A stretch of 64,000 nt of DNA from assembly GCA_024233865.1 (NCBI GenBank), contig JACKPA010000001.1, positions 620,001 to 684,000 of the forward strand, given 5' to 3'. Position numbers and translations under genes: made by a program. The number at the start of each line of letters is the position of its first letter. Position 1 is the first letter of the stretch. This document shows, in pieces, positions 9,371-18,036 of the stretch. Under the pieces are notes generated by a model, which was not told the DNA's origin, searched no databases, and saw nothing but the letters and a program-made list of their open reading frames with translations. The stretch is from Leptospiraceae bacterium. Its GTDB lineage: Bacteria > Spirochaetota > Leptospiria > Leptospirales > Leptospiraceae.

Positions 9371-10084
9371 TTATTTTGTTTTCTTATTTTTAGACTTGGT
9401 TTCCGGTTCTTGTGCTTTTTCCTCTTCTTTTTTAGAAGATTTATTGCCGCCTAGATACTGTTCAAGATCGAATTTATCGTTATGCTTGATCGATATTCCC
9501 TCTTTTACCCTTTCTAAAACTTTCGGTAGAATTTTCTGCGATTCTGCCTGTTTAAGAGAGCCACGACCGATCATAATACAACGCTCAACGGGTAGAACTG
9601 CCAATTCTTTATTTTTAGCCCTTAGCCTTTTGCATTCTTCTTCCGCATCCTTGTCGGTGATTTTGATTCTTTTTTCAACTTGTTCCTGAATATAAAGTTG
9701 AGATATCGTTTGCATTTCATTGTATTTCAAAATCCCTTTGATATCGGGTCTGGATGTAAATCCCGATTTATCAGCTGCGATTTTAAACATCAACAACTGA
9801 CGGTAGTGGTCATAAAAATTCTTTTTTTGAAATTGATAGTTTATTTGTTGAAATTGTTCCGGCACTTCATCTATATCTTTTGACACAATTTCCTGAATAT
9901 TCTTTTTTTCGATGTTAACAAGTCTGCTAACAGTCTCTACTCCAATATCATAAGCTTCATTAAAACTATTTACGGTTATTTTGATCCCATCCAAAGTTTC
10001 AATCACCGGAGAGTCATCTTTATCCCAACAAGATAAGAAAAAAAGTGAGCTAAAACACAGGATACCTATTAAATTCTTTCTCAT
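9371..10084 (-). CDS. Lipoprotein, SurA/PPIase N-domain-like, unknown function
   Basis: 237 residues from the chosen start, which gives a proper lipoprotein signal (MRKNLIGILCFSSLFFLSC, lipobox LFFLSC) and has AAGGGA 6 nt upstream; the 40-residue upstream extension has neither. After the lipidated cysteine the protein is helical, with a stretch (about 35-140) resembling the chaperone-like N-terminal part of SurA/PrsA proteins: SFNEAYDIGVETVSRL, then helices through ADKSGFTSRPDIKGIL. No parvulin catalytic domain follows; the C-terminus is a Lys/Glu-rich tail. First gene of the envelope operon, 3 nt before uppP. The chaperone role is inferred. Confidence 0.65.
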   Translation of the reverse strand: MRKNLIGILCFSSLFFLSCWDKDDSPVIETLDGIKITVNSFNEAYDIGVETVSRLVNIEKKNIQEIVSKDIDEVPEQFQQINYQFQKKNFYDHYRQLLMFKIAADKSGFTSRPDIKGILKYNEMQTISQLYIQEQVEKRIKITDKDAEEECKRLRAKNKELAVLPVERCIMIGRGSLKQAESQKILPKVLERVKEGISIKHNDKFDLEQYLGGNKSSKKEEEKAQEPETKSKNKKTK

Positions 10085-10270
10085 AATCGTCCCTTTTCTA
10101 AAGACAACTAATTTTGGATTTTTTATTAAGTCTATCATATTTTGCTTTATACTTCCTTTTTGTACAATTTCTGTAAGATTGCGAGTATAAAAACGTGAGT
10201 TCAATATGTATCCCTTGCATACAACAATTTAATGGATGAAAAAGGAAATACTTCCCGATAGTATTAAAAT

Positions 10271-11419
10271 ATGGGGAACATATTCCGATTAAACTCTCTT
10301 TTTGAATACGAAATAGCTTTATTTCCTAAAATTCTTGAGTTAAACAAAAAACTAAAAAGTACAAATGCAAGTTTGGAGTATCTGTTTATACCAATTGCGG
10401 ACAAATCCGACTTTGTATTGATCTCTGAGAACATTTCTACGGAGCTATTGGAATATTGGAAATCCAAACAAATTCACCACGCCAATTGTGTATATATAAA
10501 CCAAATTCAAGATAGTTTTTCTCTAAATGAATGGGGAAATACCTCTTGCATCCAAGATTCCAAGCTCGTCTATGATAAAGATATAATCAAAGATTCCAGA
10601 TACTTTAATTCCAAAGTAAACCAATGTATAATCAAAAGCAAATTAGGCATAAATCCTTTCCAAGCAAAAGTTATTCATTCCTCAGAAGAATTGTTAGACT
10701 TCATGAAAAAGGATCGATTGCCTTATGTTATCAAGTATGAATTTGGTTTTTCCGGTCGGAATAAAAATTTAATCAAAAATTTGGAAAACTATAATGAGTT
10801 AAAAGGCGAAATAAACTGGAAGCAAAATCCAAAACTTGTTGTAGAAGAATGGCTTGGAGAATATAAAACGTCCGATTTTAGTGGAGTTTTCCAATCGAAT
10901 CAAAACGTATTGGAATTTTTGTGCATAACTGAAATGCTTATTACAAAAGAAGGTAGCTATAAAGGTTCTATTATTAAACCACACAAAAACTATTCGTTTC
11001 AAAAAAGTTTGATTGAAAATACCAAACTTATGTTTCAAAATTTAGAGATTCCATATACTGGTTCTCTGTCGGTGGACGGTTTTTGGTATACTTTTCAAAA
11101 TAAAGAGATATGCCAATATGTAAGTGAAATCAATTTTCGTTATTCGATGGGAAGGATTCTTTATGAATTTCACAAAAGCTATGGAAGAGAATGTAAAGAA
11201 TACTCACTTATTATATTGTCTCTAAAAAATGCAAAACTAACTTTCCAAAACCTTACGCTCATTTTTTCCAATGTAGAAAAAAATTATAATTGTAGAATTT
11301 TTTTACTAACGCCATTACATGACTCTGAAAAGAAGGTTTATCATTTTATTGTGATTTACATAGAGATTTATGGAGAATCTAAAACAGAACAAATTGTGTC
11401 TGTGTTAAAAAAGATATAA
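10271..11419 (+). CDS. ATP-grasp-like protein, substrate unknown
   Basis: 382 residues. The central region has the pattern of an ATP-grasp ligase: PYVIKYEFGFSGRNK (nucleotide-binding strand and glycine loop, about 157-171), KLVVEEWLGEY (hinge), and CQYVSEINFRYSMGRI near the C-terminal third, resembling the metal-binding E-x-N-x-R element. These enzymes join a carboxylate to an amine or thiol using ATP. The N-terminal ~120 residues match nothing I recognise. The gene is 1 nt from the secreted M28 peptidase gene downstream and is divergent from the envelope operon. The weak conservation leaves the substrate open. Confidence 0.6.
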   Translation: MGNIFRLNSLFEYEIALFPKILELNKKLKSTNASLEYLFIPIADKSDFVLISENISTELLEYWKSKQIHHANCVYINQIQDSFSLNEWGNTSCIQDSKLVYDKDIIKDSRYFNSKVNQCIIKSKLGINPFQAKVIHSSEELLDFMKKDRLPYVIKYEFGFSGRNKNLIKNLENYNELKGEINWKQNPKLVVEEWLGEYKTSDFSGVFQSNQNVLEFLCITEMLITKEGSYKGSIIKPHKNYSFQKSLIENTKLMFQNLEIPYTGSLSVDGFWYTFQNKEICQYVSEINFRYSMGRILYEFHKSYGRECKEYSLIILSLKNAKLTFQNLTLIFSNVEKNYNCRIFLLTPLHDSEKKVYHFIVIYIEIYGESKTEQIVSVLKKI

Positions 11420-11420
11420 A

Positions 11421-12413
11421 ATGAAAGAAATTAATTTTTTTTATCTATTGACAAGGATTATTTTAGGAATTATTTTATTATTTATATCTTGTAAAAATAA
11501 CATAAATAAAACCATGTCAATAGAAAAGCCGGTCGATCATAAGCTATTAAGTGCCCAACTTTCCAAACACATAAAAAAATTGGCAAGTGATATAGGTGAA
11601 AGGAATCCCGGTTTGTATAAAAACTTAGAGAAAGCAAGGTTTTATATAGAAGAGCAATTGAAAAATGAAAACCTTCTACACTACAACCAAGGCTATAGCG
11701 TCAACAACCACCAATTTTATAACCTAGTGTATGAAAAAAAGGGTGAAAGTGAAAAATTACCCCTAATTATTATAGGAGCCCACTATGATAGTGCTCCCGG
11801 AACTCCCGGAGCTGATGATAATGCAACCGGAGTTTCTGCCTTGATTGAGATTGCCAAAAAGTTTTCTAACATCACAAGCACAAAGCATACGATTCGCTTT
11901 GTTTTTTTTACTTTGGAAGAACCTCCCTTTTTTAAAACGGAAGACATGGGAAGTATTCGCTATTCAAATTTTATCAAATCCAAAAAAGAGAAAGTTAGGT
12001 TTATGCTTTGCTTGGAAATGCTAGGCTTTTTTTCAGAAAAAACGATCCAAGAATATCCTCTCAACTTAATGAGGTTATACTACCCTGACAAAGCCAATTT
12101 CATCGGAATTGTTGGTTCTTACGGATACTCTAGTATTACCAAAAGGTTTTATAGAATATTTCAGAAAGAGAATCCTTTAAAATCAGAGGTTTTGATTGCA
12201 CCCCAATTTTTAACTGGTGTGGATTTTTCTGATCACGCTTCTTTTTGGAAAAATGATTACCCTGCTTTTATGATAACAGACACAGCTTTTTATCGAAATA
12301 AAAATTACCATGAAGTGACTGACACTCCCGATACCATCAACTATGAAACTTTAGCCATTGTGACAAATTCGATTTTTAAAACGATAGCTAAAATGGATCA
12401 AAATGAAAAATGA
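11421..12413 (+). CDS. M28-family zinc aminopeptidase, predicted lipoprotein
   Basis: 330 residues. The N-terminus ends in a lipobox (ILLFISC), so the enzyme should be lipid-anchored outside the cytoplasm. The M28 core is recognisable: IIGAHYDSAPGTPGADDNATG carries the first His and the bridging Asp, FTLEEPP supplies the catalytic and metal-binding glutamates, LEMLGFF the next acidic site, and NYHEVTDTPDTINYE the last His. These peptidases remove N-terminal amino acids or trim peptides. The 3' end overlaps the next gene by 11 nt, indicating co-translation. Confidence 0.88.
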   Translation: MKEINFFYLLTRIILGIILLFISCKNNINKTMSIEKPVDHKLLSAQLSKHIKKLASDIGERNPGLYKNLEKARFYIEEQLKNENLLHYNQGYSVNNHQFYNLVYEKKGESEKLPLIIIGAHYDSAPGTPGADDNATGVSALIEIAKKFSNITSTKHTIRFVFFTLEEPPFFKTEDMGSIRYSNFIKSKKEKVRFMLCLEMLGFFSEKTIQEYPLNLMRLYYPDKANFIGIVGSYGYSSITKRFYRIFQKENPLKSEVLIAPQFLTGVDFSDHASFWKNDYPAFMITDTAFYRNKNYHEVTDTPDTINYETLAIVTNSIFKTIAKMDQNEK

Positions 12414-12900
12414 AAAATCACCATTCCCGAATCCAAAACTCTTGGCTATGCAGTTAGGATTTATTTACATGTTTATAGGACTTGTAATTGCTTTTTTTGC
12501 GTTGATGATTATTGGTTTTTATGATATAGGTTTAACAAGCTTAAAACTTACAATCAAATTTTTGAGAGATTTCTACCTTAGTATTGGAACAGGCTTATTT
12601 ACTCTTTTGGTATTAACCGGTTTATCGGGTAGATTTGTTGGGTTTTTGCAACTTAAAAAGATGATCGATACCAGCTTTTTTACAGCAGTGTATGCTTTGT
12701 GCATTTTTGCAATTTCTTGTTTACTTGGTTCTTTTGTCAACTTCCTCATGTTTTATCTATACTTGCAAAGTGAACCCAGCAAGATTATTTACAGTTATTT
12801 TGGAAAACCCCTGTCATGGCTATTGTCCGTCGGAAGTATACCTTCTTTTGTAATAGGGGGAATTGCCGGCTATCAGTTTTCAAAAAAAATGCAGACTTAG
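12403..12900 (+). CDS. Four-helix membrane protein, unknown function
   Basis: 165 residues with four hydrophobic segments (about 18-44, 58-80, 88-122, 138-158). No motif or family recognised. It overlaps the peptidase gene by 11 nt and so belongs to the same operon. Its coding character (no stops, hydrophobic helices separated by short charged loops, positive-inside pattern) is convincing. Confidence 0.65.
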   Translation: MKNEKSPFPNPKLLAMQLGFIYMFIGLVIAFFALMIIGFYDIGLTSLKLTIKFLRDFYLSIGTGLFTLLVLTGLSGRFVGFLQLKKMIDTSFFTAVYALCIFAISCLLGSFVNFLMFYLYLQSEPSKIIYSYFGKPLSWLLSVGSIPSFVIGGIAGYQFSKKMQT

Positions 12901-13016
12901 AGTAAGAAACAAAAAAATGTAAATTGCTTTTTTTTATTCTTGAATAATTTAACCCATATTCAATGAAATATTTTTTCTGTATTATTCAAAAAAAATATAG
13001 TATAAAAAAAGAAGAT

Positions 13017-13337
13017 ATGACGACGTTAGAAAAACAAGAGAATACAATTAAAACAGAGAATTCCAACCACAAAAATACATTAGGGAAAAAATACACTTGT
13101 TACAACTGCTCTACTAAATTCTATGATTTAGGAAAGCCGGATAAAGTATGTCCTAAATGTGGCTGTGATCAAAATGCAAAGCCTCTAACCAAGCAAAAGC
13201 TCCCTAAAACTATGTTTAAAACTTCGGAGTTTGATGTAATTGAGGAGGAGGAAGTAAGGAATCCAGACGAAGACACAATTTTTTTAGATGAAGAGGACGA
13301 ATTAGAGTTGGATGACGATCAAACTTACCCGCCATAA
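13017..13337 (+). CDS. TIGR02300/FYDLN-type zinc-ribbon protein
   Basis: 106 residues from ATG 13017. The hallmark is KYTCYNCSTKFYDLGKP followed by VCPKCG: four cysteines (28, 31, 45, 48) form a zinc ribbon around the FYDL motif of the FYDLN-acid family. The second half is very acidic (EEEEVRNPDEDTIFLDEEDELELDDD), as the family name implies. The function is unknown. An earlier in-frame ATG (12963) lacks a ribosome site and would add a hydrophobic stretch foreign to the family. It precedes miaA by 2 nt. Confidence 0.8.
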   Translation: MTTLEKQENTIKTENSNHKNTLGKKYTCYNCSTKFYDLGKPDKVCPKCGCDQNAKPLTKQKLPKTMFKTSEFDVIEEEEVRNPDEDTIFLDEEDELELDDDQTYPP

Positions 13338-13339
13338 AA

Positions 13340-14236
13340 ATGAAACAAAATAAGCTAATTATTTTGGCTTCTCCAACCGGAGGAGGTAAAACAGAGCTAT
13401 GTGAACATATGGATTCTGATAAATTTGAAATTGTTTCTTTTGATTCTAGGCAGGTTTATAAGCTTTTGGAGGTTGGAACATCCAAGCCTAATGAGCAGTT
13501 GAGACGAAAAATTAAGCATCATCTTATAGATTTTTTAGAACCTTCTCTTAAAATAAATGCTGCTTATTTTTCTAAGTTGGCAAAAGAAAAAGTGGAAAAT
13601 CTACTATCTGAAAATAAAATACCAATCCTTACATGCGGAACCGGTTTTTATTTAAAAGCATTTCTGTATGGTATGTATCAGACTCCTCCGGAAATTCCTG
13701 AACTTAGGACAAAAATAGAATCTTTAAATAGGGAAGAAAGGTGGAATTTGCTTGTTTCTCAAGACAAAGATGCTGCTGATGCTATTTCCAAAAATGATGA
13801 TTATAGAGTAATTCGGGCATTAGAGGTAATTTCGCAAGGATTTTTATGGTCAAGGATGAAAGAAAGGAAAGAAGGTGGCTTTTTGAATCGATCAAAACTT
13901 GAAGTTACCGGAATTTACATAGAAAGGGATAGGAAGGAACTCTATCAAAGAATAAATTTACGTGCTAAAGAAATGGTAGAGGGAATGATTAAGGAAACTA
14001 GAAAAGTTGTTGATAAATATGGTAAAGAATGTCCTGCTTTAAATTCACTGGGTTACAATTTTGCACTTGAAAATATCATGGGATTAATTACTATAGAACA
14101 ATTCTATGAAAGGCTGTCAAGGTCTCATCGAAATTATGCTAAGAAGCAGATAACATGGTTTAAAAGTGAGAAGATACTCCAATCTTATAGCTGGACGGAA
14201 GCGCTGAATAAGATAAAAAATACAGATAAATGGTGA
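13340..14236 (+). CDS. miaA: tRNA dimethylallyltransferase
   Basis: 298 residues, normal for the family. MiaA transfers the dimethylallyl group to the N6 of A37 in tRNAs reading UNN codons. Motifs: Walker A ASPTGGGKTEL (11-20), the DSRQVYKLLEVGTSKP segment with catalytic Asp and Arg, HHLIDFLEP, the DMAPP/tRNA channel CGTGFYLKA, and DDYRVIRALEV. It is followed 5 nt later by hfq, the classical miaA-hfq order, and preceded by the FYDLN gene. Confidence 0.96.
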   Translation: MKQNKLIILASPTGGGKTELCEHMDSDKFEIVSFDSRQVYKLLEVGTSKPNEQLRRKIKHHLIDFLEPSLKINAAYFSKLAKEKVENLLSENKIPILTCGTGFYLKAFLYGMYQTPPEIPELRTKIESLNREERWNLLVSQDKDAADAISKNDDYRVIRALEVISQGFLWSRMKERKEGGFLNRSKLEVTGIYIERDRKELYQRINLRAKEMVEGMIKETRKVVDKYGKECPALNSLGYNFALENIMGLITIEQFYERLSRSHRNYAKKQITWFKSEKILQSYSWTEALNKIKNTDKW

Positions 14237-14241
14237 TATGA

Positions 14242-14487
14242 ATGTCCACAAAAAATAATATTCAAGATTACATTTTAAATACTGCTAGAAAAGAAAAGGT
14301 TGAATTGACCGTTTATTTATTAAATGGTGTGCCTCTTAAGGGAAGAGTTGTTAGTTTTGATAATTTTACCATTATACTAGAGAATGATGGTAAACAACAA
14401 CTAATATACAAACATGCTGTTTCTACAATTATTCCATCTAAGACTATAAAATTTCAAGTAGAAGATCACAAAGAAAATAGTCCTTAA
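14242..14487 (+). CDS. hfq: RNA chaperone Hfq
   Basis: 81 residues. The Sm fold is clear: Sm1 (VELTVYLLNGVPLKGRVVSFDNFTIILE) and Sm2 with the YKHAVSTI signature, the Hfq-specific KH motif. The tail after it is short and acidic. Hfq hexamers bind U-rich and A-rich RNA and mediate small-RNA regulation. It lies directly behind miaA, as in many bacteria. Confidence 0.96.
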   Translation: MSTKNNIQDYILNTARKEKVELTVYLLNGVPLKGRVVSFDNFTIILENDGKQQLIYKHAVSTIIPSKTIKFQVEDHKENSP

Positions 14488-14497
14488 GCTACTATTT

Positions 14498-15571
14498 ATG
14501 CCTAAAAACACACAAGAAAATCCGATTGTATTAGTTTTAGCAGGTGGAAAAGGGGAGCGTTTTTGGCCCAAATCAAGAGCAAAATCTCCTAAACAATTAA
14601 AAAAAGTTTATTCCAACAAAACTCTTCTAAAAGAAACCATAGATAGAGCAAAAACAATTACAGTTCCTGAAAGGATATTTATAGGAACAAATGCAGAGCT
14701 AAAAAAGAAAATTTTAGAATCTGATCCGGAAATGGTGTCTAAATCCAATTTTATATTGGAGCCGGAAGGAAAAAATACGGCTCCAATTATAGCTCTAGCC
14801 TCTTTGCTTTTCAAAGAAAGGTTTGGTGATCCTGTTCAAATTGTTCTTTCTGCAGATGCGTATATACAGCCAATAAAAGAATTTACCAAAACAATGAAAT
14901 TGGCAATTGAGCAGGCAAATGACAGGCTGGTTATCCTTGGTATAAAACCAAACAGACCGGAAACCGGTTATGGCTATATTGCAACCGGAAAAACTATTAA
15001 AAACGGATATGAAGTAAAAGGCTTTTTTGAAAAGCCGGACTTAAAAACAGCTTCCAAATATATCAAAAAGCAGAATTTTTATTGGAATCCTGGAATTTTT
15101 GTTTGGAAAACAAGCACCATTTTGTCCGAATTCGAGAAATACGCGCCCTACATACTCACACCTCTCCAATCTTTCAACTCTTTTGGCAATCAAAAAAAGT
15201 TAAAGTCTGCTTTTAAATTATTGCCTTCGGAAGCGATTGATACTGCCATTATGGAAAAAAGTATCAATACCAACATGATCAAGGCTACCTTTAATTGGGA
15301 TGACGTAGGCTCATGGATTTCTATGGAAAGAGTTATCCCTGGTGATAAGGAAGAAAATCATCATATTGGAAAAAAGGTTTTTTATTACAAATCGAGAAGA
15401 AATATTTCTTCTATTCAAAAAGAGTTAGTTGTATTTTTGGGTGTTGATGACATCATAGTAGTGGAAGAGGAAGATGTTTTGTTTATCGCATCCAAAAAGT
15501 CAATAGGTGATATAAAATCATTATTAGCAAGTCTAAAGAAAAATAACTCTTTACAAAAGTATATACTTTAG
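14498..15571 (+). CDS. manC: Mannose-1-phosphate guanylyltransferase
   Basis: 357 residues, the single-domain form without a fused mannose-6-phosphate isomerase. It makes GDP-mannose from GTP and mannose-1-phosphate for envelope glycans. Signature motifs: VLAGGKGERFWPKSRAKSPKQ (13-33), FILEPEGKNTAP, VLSADAYI (metal-binding Asp), LGIKPNRPETGYGYI, FFEKPD, WNPGIFVW and FNWDDVGSW. It starts 10 nt after hfq. Confidence 0.93.
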   Translation: MPKNTQENPIVLVLAGGKGERFWPKSRAKSPKQLKKVYSNKTLLKETIDRAKTITVPERIFIGTNAELKKKILESDPEMVSKSNFILEPEGKNTAPIIALASLLFKERFGDPVQIVLSADAYIQPIKEFTKTMKLAIEQANDRLVILGIKPNRPETGYGYIATGKTIKNGYEVKGFFEKPDLKTASKYIKKQNFYWNPGIFVWKTSTILSEFEKYAPYILTPLQSFNSFGNQKKLKSAFKLLPSEAIDTAIMEKSINTNMIKATFNWDDVGSWISMERVIPGDKEENHHIGKKVFYYKSRRNISSIQKELVVFLGVDDIIVVEEEDVLFIASKKSIGDIKSLLASLKKNNSLQKYIL

Positions 15572-15606
15572 TTTTTCTGAAAACATTGCAAAATAAGGAG
15601 TTTTGA

Positions 15607-15696
15607 ATGCCTTGTGGTAAAAAAAGAAAACGAAGAAAAATAGCTACCCATAAACGAAAAAAGAAACGAAGACAGAATAGACATGAAAAGAAATAA
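15607..15696 (+). CDS. Tiny basic AURKAIP1/COX24-type (bS22-like) ribosomal protein
   Basis: 29 residues: MPCGKKRKRRKIATHKRKKK then RRQNRHEKK, nearly all Lys/Arg/His. This matches the short bacterial AURKAIP1/COX24-domain proteins, relatives of mycobacterial bS22 and mitochondrial mS38, which bind the small ribosomal subunit. AAGGAG stands 7-8 nt before the ATG, a better site than most in this window. It follows manC by 35 nt. Annotation pipelines easily miss it because of its size. Confidence 0.82.
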   Translation: MPCGKKRKRRKIATHKRKKKRRQNRHEKK

Positions 15697-15776
15697 TTAA
15701 TTCTATTATCAAAGTAAAGTAGCCTAAGTGTCTCTATGTGGTTAAGTGTCTATATTAAAATTCCGATATTTTAGTT

Positions 15777-16511
15777 ATGCCAAACAGTTCTAATTTTGAG
15801 CTTTATAGAAAGTGGTGGAAGAAAAAAAGGTCTAATCTATCGGGATTTCAAAAGTGCTATGTAGCGGAAACTCCAAATGGAGAAAAGCTAAGAGCTGATT
15901 ATAATTTTCATGATAGTTTGGCTGTTTTAAGCCTTGAATTACCCGGAAAAAAAGGTTCTTACTCGGCAACCGTTAAAAAGGGTGTTGTAATTAGAGAAAA
16001 AGATGATTCCGGCAGAACGAATGTCTCTGTAAAAAATAAATTTATTCCTTACAAAGACATTTTTTCTTGTTTGCCAAATGATGATTTATTAAAAGCTATT
16101 AATGGAGTTTTTGGCATTTCTGTTGTTTCCCTTGGTAGAAGGGAAATTGATAAAACATTAGATAGAACAGGCGAATACTCTCTTAAGGAGTCTATTCAGC
16201 TTGAATCGTTTTTCGAAAGACTAACAAGAAAGCGACAGGAGAGAATTGCTAAATATGGGACAATCAAACAGAGGGTCAAAAAAAGGTTCTGGGGTGATTT
16301 TCACGACGTAGTAATAGGTGCTTCCCTTGGAACTTGCATTTATTTTCATTTTTTTGATTACTTTATTTTGGGTTTGGCTCTGATATCTTTAGGAGTTGCT
16401 TTTGGTGGTTTGGATTGGTTATTGAGGGATAGAAAGCCTTTGATAACAAAAATTCTAATTTTCCAAATAATAGGGACTTATTTTTTTTATACAGGTTATA
16501 CATATTTCTGA
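15777..16511 (+). CDS. C-terminally membrane-anchored protein, unknown function
   Basis: 244 residues. The first ~165 are soluble, with alternating strands and a Lys/Arg-rich helix (RLTRKRQERIAKYGTIKQRVKKR). Three hydrophobic segments close the protein (about 178-195, 196-214, 222-242). No domain recognised. It is 24 nt upstream of cheW, possibly co-transcribed. The start MPNSSNFELYRKWWKK is the only sensible one. Confidence 0.55.
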   Translation: MPNSSNFELYRKWWKKKRSNLSGFQKCYVAETPNGEKLRADYNFHDSLAVLSLELPGKKGSYSATVKKGVVIREKDDSGRTNVSVKNKFIPYKDIFSCLPNDDLLKAINGVFGISVVSLGRREIDKTLDRTGEYSLKESIQLESFFERLTRKRQERIAKYGTIKQRVKKRFWGDFHDVVIGASLGTCIYFHFFDYFILGLALISLGVAFGGLDWLLRDRKPLITKILIFQIIGTYFFYTGYTYF

Positions 16512-16535
16512 GAAAATAAAAGACGGAAGAAACAA

Positions 16536-17006
16536 ATGGCAAAGGACGACAATCATTTAAGCGAACAGTATATTACCTTCACCATTGGAGAAGAAGACTA
16601 TGCAATTTCCATTATTAACGTAGAGGAAATTGTGAAGGTATCCAATTTGATTAAAGTCCCTAAATCTTTTGAATATTTCGTTGGATTAATGGATATTCGA
16701 GGAAAGGTTGTAAACATGATCGACCTAAGCAAAAAGATCATGAATAAAAAAGCGGGAGAATCTACTTTAAATAGAGCAATCATAGTTAAAATTCATGGAA
16801 AATCTATTGGTATTATTGTAGACAAGGTTTCCCATGTCGTTCGGTTTACCGAATCTCAAATTGATCCTCCTCCTCCGTCCGTAAAAGGAATTTCATCAAG
16901 GTATATCATAGGAGTTGCCAAAAAAGAAAACCGTTTTGTAATCATAATGGATATTGAAAAGATATTGTCCGTAGAAGAACTAGCCGAATTTACGGATTAT
17001 AGGTGA
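16536..17006 (+). CDS. cheW: CheW-family chemotaxis coupling protein
   Basis: 156 residues, a single CheW domain: QYITFTIGEEDYAISIINVEEIVK (10-33), VPKSFEYFVGLMDIRGKVVNMIDL, IVKIHGKSIGIIVDKVSHVV and the closing FVIIMDIEKIL strand. CheW links methyl-accepting receptors to the kinase CheA. No other chemotaxis gene is in the window, so this may be one of several CheW paralogues. Confidence 0.92.
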   Translation: MAKDDNHLSEQYITFTIGEEDYAISIINVEEIVKVSNLIKVPKSFEYFVGLMDIRGKVVNMIDLSKKIMNKKAGESTLNRAIIVKIHGKSIGIIVDKVSHVVRFTESQIDPPPPSVKGISSRYIIGVAKKENRFVIIMDIEKILSVEELAEFTDYR

Positions 17007-17035
17007 TTTGTGCTTGTGATAATTTTTAAACCAAG

Positions 17036-17968
17036 ATGAAAATCAAAGCCATTGTATCGGAAGAATTTGAAAATTACAGGTTAGACCAATTTTTAAGTCA
17101 AACTACCGGAGATGATATTTCCAGAACTTTAGTGCAAAAATGGATTCGTGATGGTCACGTTTGGGAAATTTCCACACAAAAACAATTTAAATCAAATTAC
17201 AAGGTTTCCGTAGGGGAAGAATTTGAAATAGATATCCCACCCAAACCCAAAATAAGTCTTTCCCCAGTAAAAATGGATATTCCGGTTATTAGAGAGTATG
17301 AAGATTTTTTAATCATTCAAAAACCAGCTGGAATAGCTTCACATGCAGGACCGGGGGACCCCTCTTTCACTTTGGTCAACGGGTTACTTTATTATTTTCA
17401 ATCCCTATCCCGGGCGGGTGGAGAGACAAGACCAGGTATTGTCCACCGCTTGGACAAACCAACTTCCGGTTTGATGATAATAGCCAAAAATGACAGAACC
17501 CATATTGCTATTTCTGAGATGTTTCAAAGAGGCGAGATTGAAAAAAGATACTATGCATGGTTAGTTCAAGGACCAAATACAGGTGAAGGAAGAATAGAAT
17601 CTTGCGTAGGAAGACATCCGACCGAACGTCTAAAAATGTGTGTTCGGAAAGATGGTCGAAATGCCATCACAAATTATAAAATTACCAAAATCATCAACTC
17701 AAGAAGAGGTCGAAAGTTTTCCCTTGCTGACGTTCATATCGAAACCGGTCGAACTCATCAAATTAGGGTTCATTTTCAAAGCCTCGGATGCCCTGTTATT
17801 GGGGATATGCTCTATTCCAAATCGGGTGAGGAATTTAAAAAATACGGACTACTCCTTTTTGCTTATCGTTTACAGTTCAAACACCCTTTTAGTGAGGAGG
17901 AAATTATCCATGAGCTTCCCCTGCCGGAAAATTTTTTACAATTCGAAAAAGAAGCAATTTTCAGGTAA
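17036..17968 (+). CDS. RluA-family pseudouridine synthase
   Basis: 310 residues: an N-terminal S4-like RNA-binding part (about 12-80, YRLDQFLSQTTGDDISRTLVQKWI) and the RluA catalytic domain. The catalytic segment GIVHRLDKPTSGLMIIAKN carries the invariant Asp; later elements are EKRYYAWLVQG, ETGRTHQIRVHFQSLGCPVIGD and LFAYRLQFKHPF. It isomerises uridine in rRNA or tRNA; the site (RluA, C or D type) cannot be told from sequence alone. Confidence 0.93.
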   Translation: MKIKAIVSEEFENYRLDQFLSQTTGDDISRTLVQKWIRDGHVWEISTQKQFKSNYKVSVGEEFEIDIPPKPKISLSPVKMDIPVIREYEDFLIIQKPAGIASHAGPGDPSFTLVNGLLYYFQSLSRAGGETRPGIVHRLDKPTSGLMIIAKNDRTHIAISEMFQRGEIEKRYYAWLVQGPNTGEGRIESCVGRHPTERLKMCVRKDGRNAITNYKITKIINSRRGRKFSLADVHIETGRTHQIRVHFQSLGCPVIGDMLYSKSGEEFKKYGLLLFAYRLQFKHPFSEEEIIHELPLPENFLQFEKEAIFR

Positions 17969-18036
17969 GGAAAGTTTTTTCACTAAGATTTCTTGATTTT
18001 CCAAAATCTTAAAATGAGCATCTCTAATCGCTACCG

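Noticed and set aside
17640..17996. 118-codon plus-strand frame
   Set aside because: Overlaps the RluA-family gene in another frame; that gene has clear motifs throughout.
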